Source: Dimorphilus gyrociliatus (taxonomy: Eukaryota > Annelida > Polychaeta > Dinophilidae). Taken from it: a stretch of 64,000 nt of DNA. A model generated the notes under the pieces. It had not been told where the DNA came from. It made no database searches and saw nothing but the letters and a program-made list of their open reading frames with translations. How positions within the stretch are numbered: the stretch's first letter is position 1; each line of letters starts with the position of its first letter. This document shows positions 61,759 to 64,000 of this stretch, in pieces. The stretch is from the NCBI GenBank assembly GCA_904063045.1, contig CAJFCJ010000009.1, positions 1,488,968-1,552,967 on the forward strand. Reading direction: 5' to 3'. The translations under genes were made by a program, and so were the position numbers.

Positions 61759-62327
61759 TTATTCAAAGTTACTTAAGAATTTTTGAATATTAGCCAAAGC
61801 CATAGGATTTGTACTAACGCAGTCATTTTCAGTAAACGGTGACGTCACATTTACTATTCCAGCAACTAGTAATATATTTCCTTGTCTTTCGACCGGTATA
61901 CGTAATTGATTAAAGTATTTGATCACATCTTCAATATTTCTAGATTGTTTCCTTTCCTTTTCACTGCCGAATTTCTTTTTTACTAAGTCATCGAGTTCTT
62001 GTTTTTTTACACTGGAATCATTATTTATAATTCGTATTCCCTGAATAGAATGACTTGTAATTAGCTCAATTGAATTATCTTCAAAATTCACTAGAACAAT
62101 AGTAAATGATTCTGGATCTATTGTATAAACCCAACCGGTATATTTGGACTTATTATTCATAATTATCTCAATTTCTTTATAGACGTAAGAATGTAAAGAT
62201 TCAGGATCGGTTTTTAACGATTTGAATTCATCATTTGACAGAGGTATTTCTTGTTCCTCCTATAGAAATATTTAAATGATCAATTAAAAAGTTAATACAA
62301 GGAAAATATAAAATAATTTTTTACCAT
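61759..62327 (-). CDS. GEMIN6: GEMIN6, SMN complex subunit
   Basis: Sm-fold component of the SMN complex that loads Sm rings on snRNAs. The initiator ATG (62327-62325) is followed at once by a GTAAAA donor, and the next exon is 62259-61759 (EEQEIPLSNDEF...). The total is 167 residues, the same as human GEMIN6. Family segments: YVYKEIEI, KYTGWVYTIDPESFTIVLVNF, HSIQGIRII, then a C-terminal domain with IEDVIKYFNQLRIPV, LLVAGIVNVTSPF and ENDCVSTNPMAL. These positions match GEMIN6 YKGWVLTTDPVSANIVLVNF, CVAGVLTIDPPY and NCSSSNE. Confidence 0.9.
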
Positions 62328-63049
62328 TGTTTTTGAATTGATTCAAATAAATGAGATATTAATTTTATAATATAAAAATAAGTAATAAGTCAACAACAAA
62401 ACAGGAAAATTACAATAACCAATCGTTAAATTTGCGCACTAGCAGACGATAATACAACACTAACAACCCCATCTACAGTGTGAATTAGTTTTAAGATAAA
62501 AGATATTCGTTTTTCGATTATGAAAGTAATTTGAATAAAACTTTACTATTACTGCTATAAGGGCAAACTGGAGACCCATACTTATCTGTTTACCGTCTTA
62601 TTTAGCTTATTATATGCATTTTGATCTTATTGAGTATCCACTTTGTGAATTGCTAATAGAAGTATTCTTTTCTTCTATTTTTCTATTCTAAGAAAGAATT
62701 CCATTGGGTCTAATTAAAGCACATAATAATTAGACATTTAATCTTGTCTTTGAAATAACCTTGAAGTTGTCTAGACACACTCGTGTTTGCCCTTTTTACC
62801 TTTTGACAAATTCAATAGAAAGTTCAAAGGTGAAACAATCACGTATGCCGTTAGGCTTAAATTAGACGCGAGAAAGGACTAAAAAGACCACGTGATCATA
62901 TTGAAAAAGAGAAGCGCTTAAAAAACGTGGTTACTCGTTATGTATTATAGTTAGTTGAAAGAGTTGGAACGGCGTGTGTGTTTAACAAGATTGTTAGAGA
63001 AGTATTTTTAATCTTTATTAAAAAATCCAAAAAAATATAAAGAGCAAGT
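62328..63049. other. Divergent intergenic region
   Basis: 722 bp between GEMIN6 (-) and the small basic orphan (+). AT-rich in most parts, with a slightly higher-GC stretch at 62820-62940. No gene recognised. Confidence 0.35.
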
Positions 63050-63442
63050 ATGACCACGCCATGTTCAACTCCCCCTCCGAGGAGTAACATCTCTACGCCT
63101 AGCGCACCTAAAGTCGTCCGAGTAAGATGCGGAAAAATAGAATATAATATTGAGGAATCTCCTATGTCTGGCATTGTTAAGGGAACTATGAAAGTGAGTG
63201 TTTCCAAGAAAGAATCTAAGAAAAAAGTGAAGAGAAAACATTCCGAAAGTAAAATCGGAAATCCTTTTGCAAAAAAAACGAAAACGGGAGAGGACTTTGG
63301 TAATATATGGCCGCAAGAGGACCTATTTAACGCTAAGGAAAGACTAAAAAAAGGAAAGCAGGAAAGTGTTAAGGATGAAATTAATTGGCTAACCTTAGGG
63401 AAGAGGAAGAAAGTGATGTGGTTCAGAAACTTATCCTTTTAG
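63050..63442 (+). CDS. Hypothetical small basic protein, 130 aa
   Basis: Intronless frame from ATG 63050 to the stop at 63440-63442. The N-terminus is Pro/Ser rich (TTPCSTPPPRSNISTPSAPK). A short ordered-looking stretch (RVRCGKIEYNIEESP) follows, then a strong nuclear-localisation-like block (KKESKKKVKRKHSES, KKTKTGE). A C-terminal segment has WPQEDLFNAKERL and ends KKVMWFRNLSF. KVMW loosely fits the PP1-binding RVxF pattern, but one match is weak. No family was recognised. The amino-acid composition suggests a nuclear protein. Confidence 0.5.
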   Translation: MTTPCSTPPPRSNISTPSAPKVVRVRCGKIEYNIEESPMSGIVKGTMKVSVSKKESKKKVKRKHSESKIGNPFAKKTKTGEDFGNIWPQEDLFNAKERLKKGKQESVKDEINWLTLGKRKKVMWFRNLSF

Positions 63443-64000
63443 TATTTCCAAATATTGTTTTCAAATTTTTGGTTCTATTTCTTATTAAAAGAAAAATACA
63501 TATCTAAATACTTTTTATTAAATTTAGTCAACGTTCTCAAATAATGGTTTTTTTCTATTATTATTGTTTTTTTGCTTCTTATATTTGAATCTTTGAAAGA
63601 AAGAACGTTCTATTTTTTTTATATAGAAAAGTTCTATGTTCATTTATTTTTTTTAAAAGAAAAGAAGGAATAGAACGTTTTTAAAAGAAAAACGGAAGAT
63701 TGTCTATTTTAAATTTTTTTTTCTTTGACATCAATTTACCGATCGAACGATCTACTTAATTTGTCTGTTTTTATATATATATATATATCATTACTGTATC
63801 GGACGAGTTTTTAAGGCTAATTAGACAGAATAACCTTATATGGTAAAAGTAACCTAGAGAACTAGAAAGTTCTAAAAAGTTGAGTAGTGTTATAAACTTT
63901 AAAAAAAAAAAAAAAAAAGTTGTCCAGACGGTTGACTTCACTAAAAACTGAGGTGAATATTATAGAATAGTCCTATAATATGTTCTATTCCAGACTATTT
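63443..64000. other. Right-edge non-coding sequence with simple repeats
   Basis: AT-rich tail of the window with poly-T/poly-A runs, a (TA)n tract near 63772-63790 and an A-run of about 18 at 63901-63918. Near 63595-63690 there are AAGAACGTTCT-like imperfect palindromes (AGAACGTTCTAT, AGAACGTTTT). No gene seen. Confidence 0.45.

Noticed and set aside
63590-63690. Heat-shock-element-like AGAACGTTCT repeats at the right edge
   Set aside because: The copies are imperfect and sit in very AT-rich sequence, with no gene visible downstream inside the window, so a regulatory call is not supported.

Overview
The window is animal (bilaterian) nuclear DNA from a very compact, AT-rich genome. About 22 protein genes sit in 64 kb. 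Most introns are only 45-80 bp, with clear GTAAG...TTTCAG/TTTTAG borders, and intergenic gaps are often below 200 bp. Gene content (Kintoun/DNAAF2, TMEM138, KIAA0825, SNAPC3, QTRT2, SIRT4, GEMIN6, RMI2) excludes yeast and protists. Together with the tiny introns it suggests a miniaturised spiralian such as a Dimorphilus-like annelid; the organism is an inference, not something the sequence states. I saw no transposon, viral remnant, CRISPR array or RNA gene, but tRNA/snRNA detection by eye is weak.

Layout, left to right: DNAAF2 (-, runs off the left edge); TMEM138 (+); phospholipase D1/2 (-); ZPR1 (-); TAF1A-like (+); orphan (-); Ser/Thr-rich secreted orphan (+); Arg/Ser-rich orphan (-); DENND1/connecdenn (-); KIAA0825 (+); BMS1 (-); SNAPC3 (+); RMI2-like (-); single-pass membrane orphan (+); ABCF3 (-); alanine aminotransferase (+); PAN/C-type-lectin/TSP1 membrane protein (-); QTRT2 (+); a giant cysteine-rich GPI-anchored protein (+, 46.6-59.5 kb); SIRT4 (-); GEMIN6 (-); small basic orphan (+). 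Strands nearly alternate, giving many head-to-head pairs with possible shared promoters and tail-to-tail pairs with tiny gaps. In one pair only 2 bp separate the stop codons.

Most genes are housekeeping: cilia assembly, RNA polymerase I and snRNA transcription, ribosome biogenesis, tRNA queuosine, snRNP assembly, mitochondrial metabolism and endocytosis. The exception is the 13-kb cysteine-rich gene. I resolve 52 exons and 51 introns, all phase 1, encoding about 3,261 residues: signal peptide, dozens of furin-like CxxC modules, a C-terminal Ly6/uPAR domain and a GPI signal. Its centre is an array of about 12 two-exon A/B units that has expanded recently by tandem duplication. In the youngest duplicate the introns read as identical while the exons carry mostly amino-acid-changing differences, a sign of diversifying selection. 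This is the best candidate in the window for an undescribed recognition or surface-variation system.
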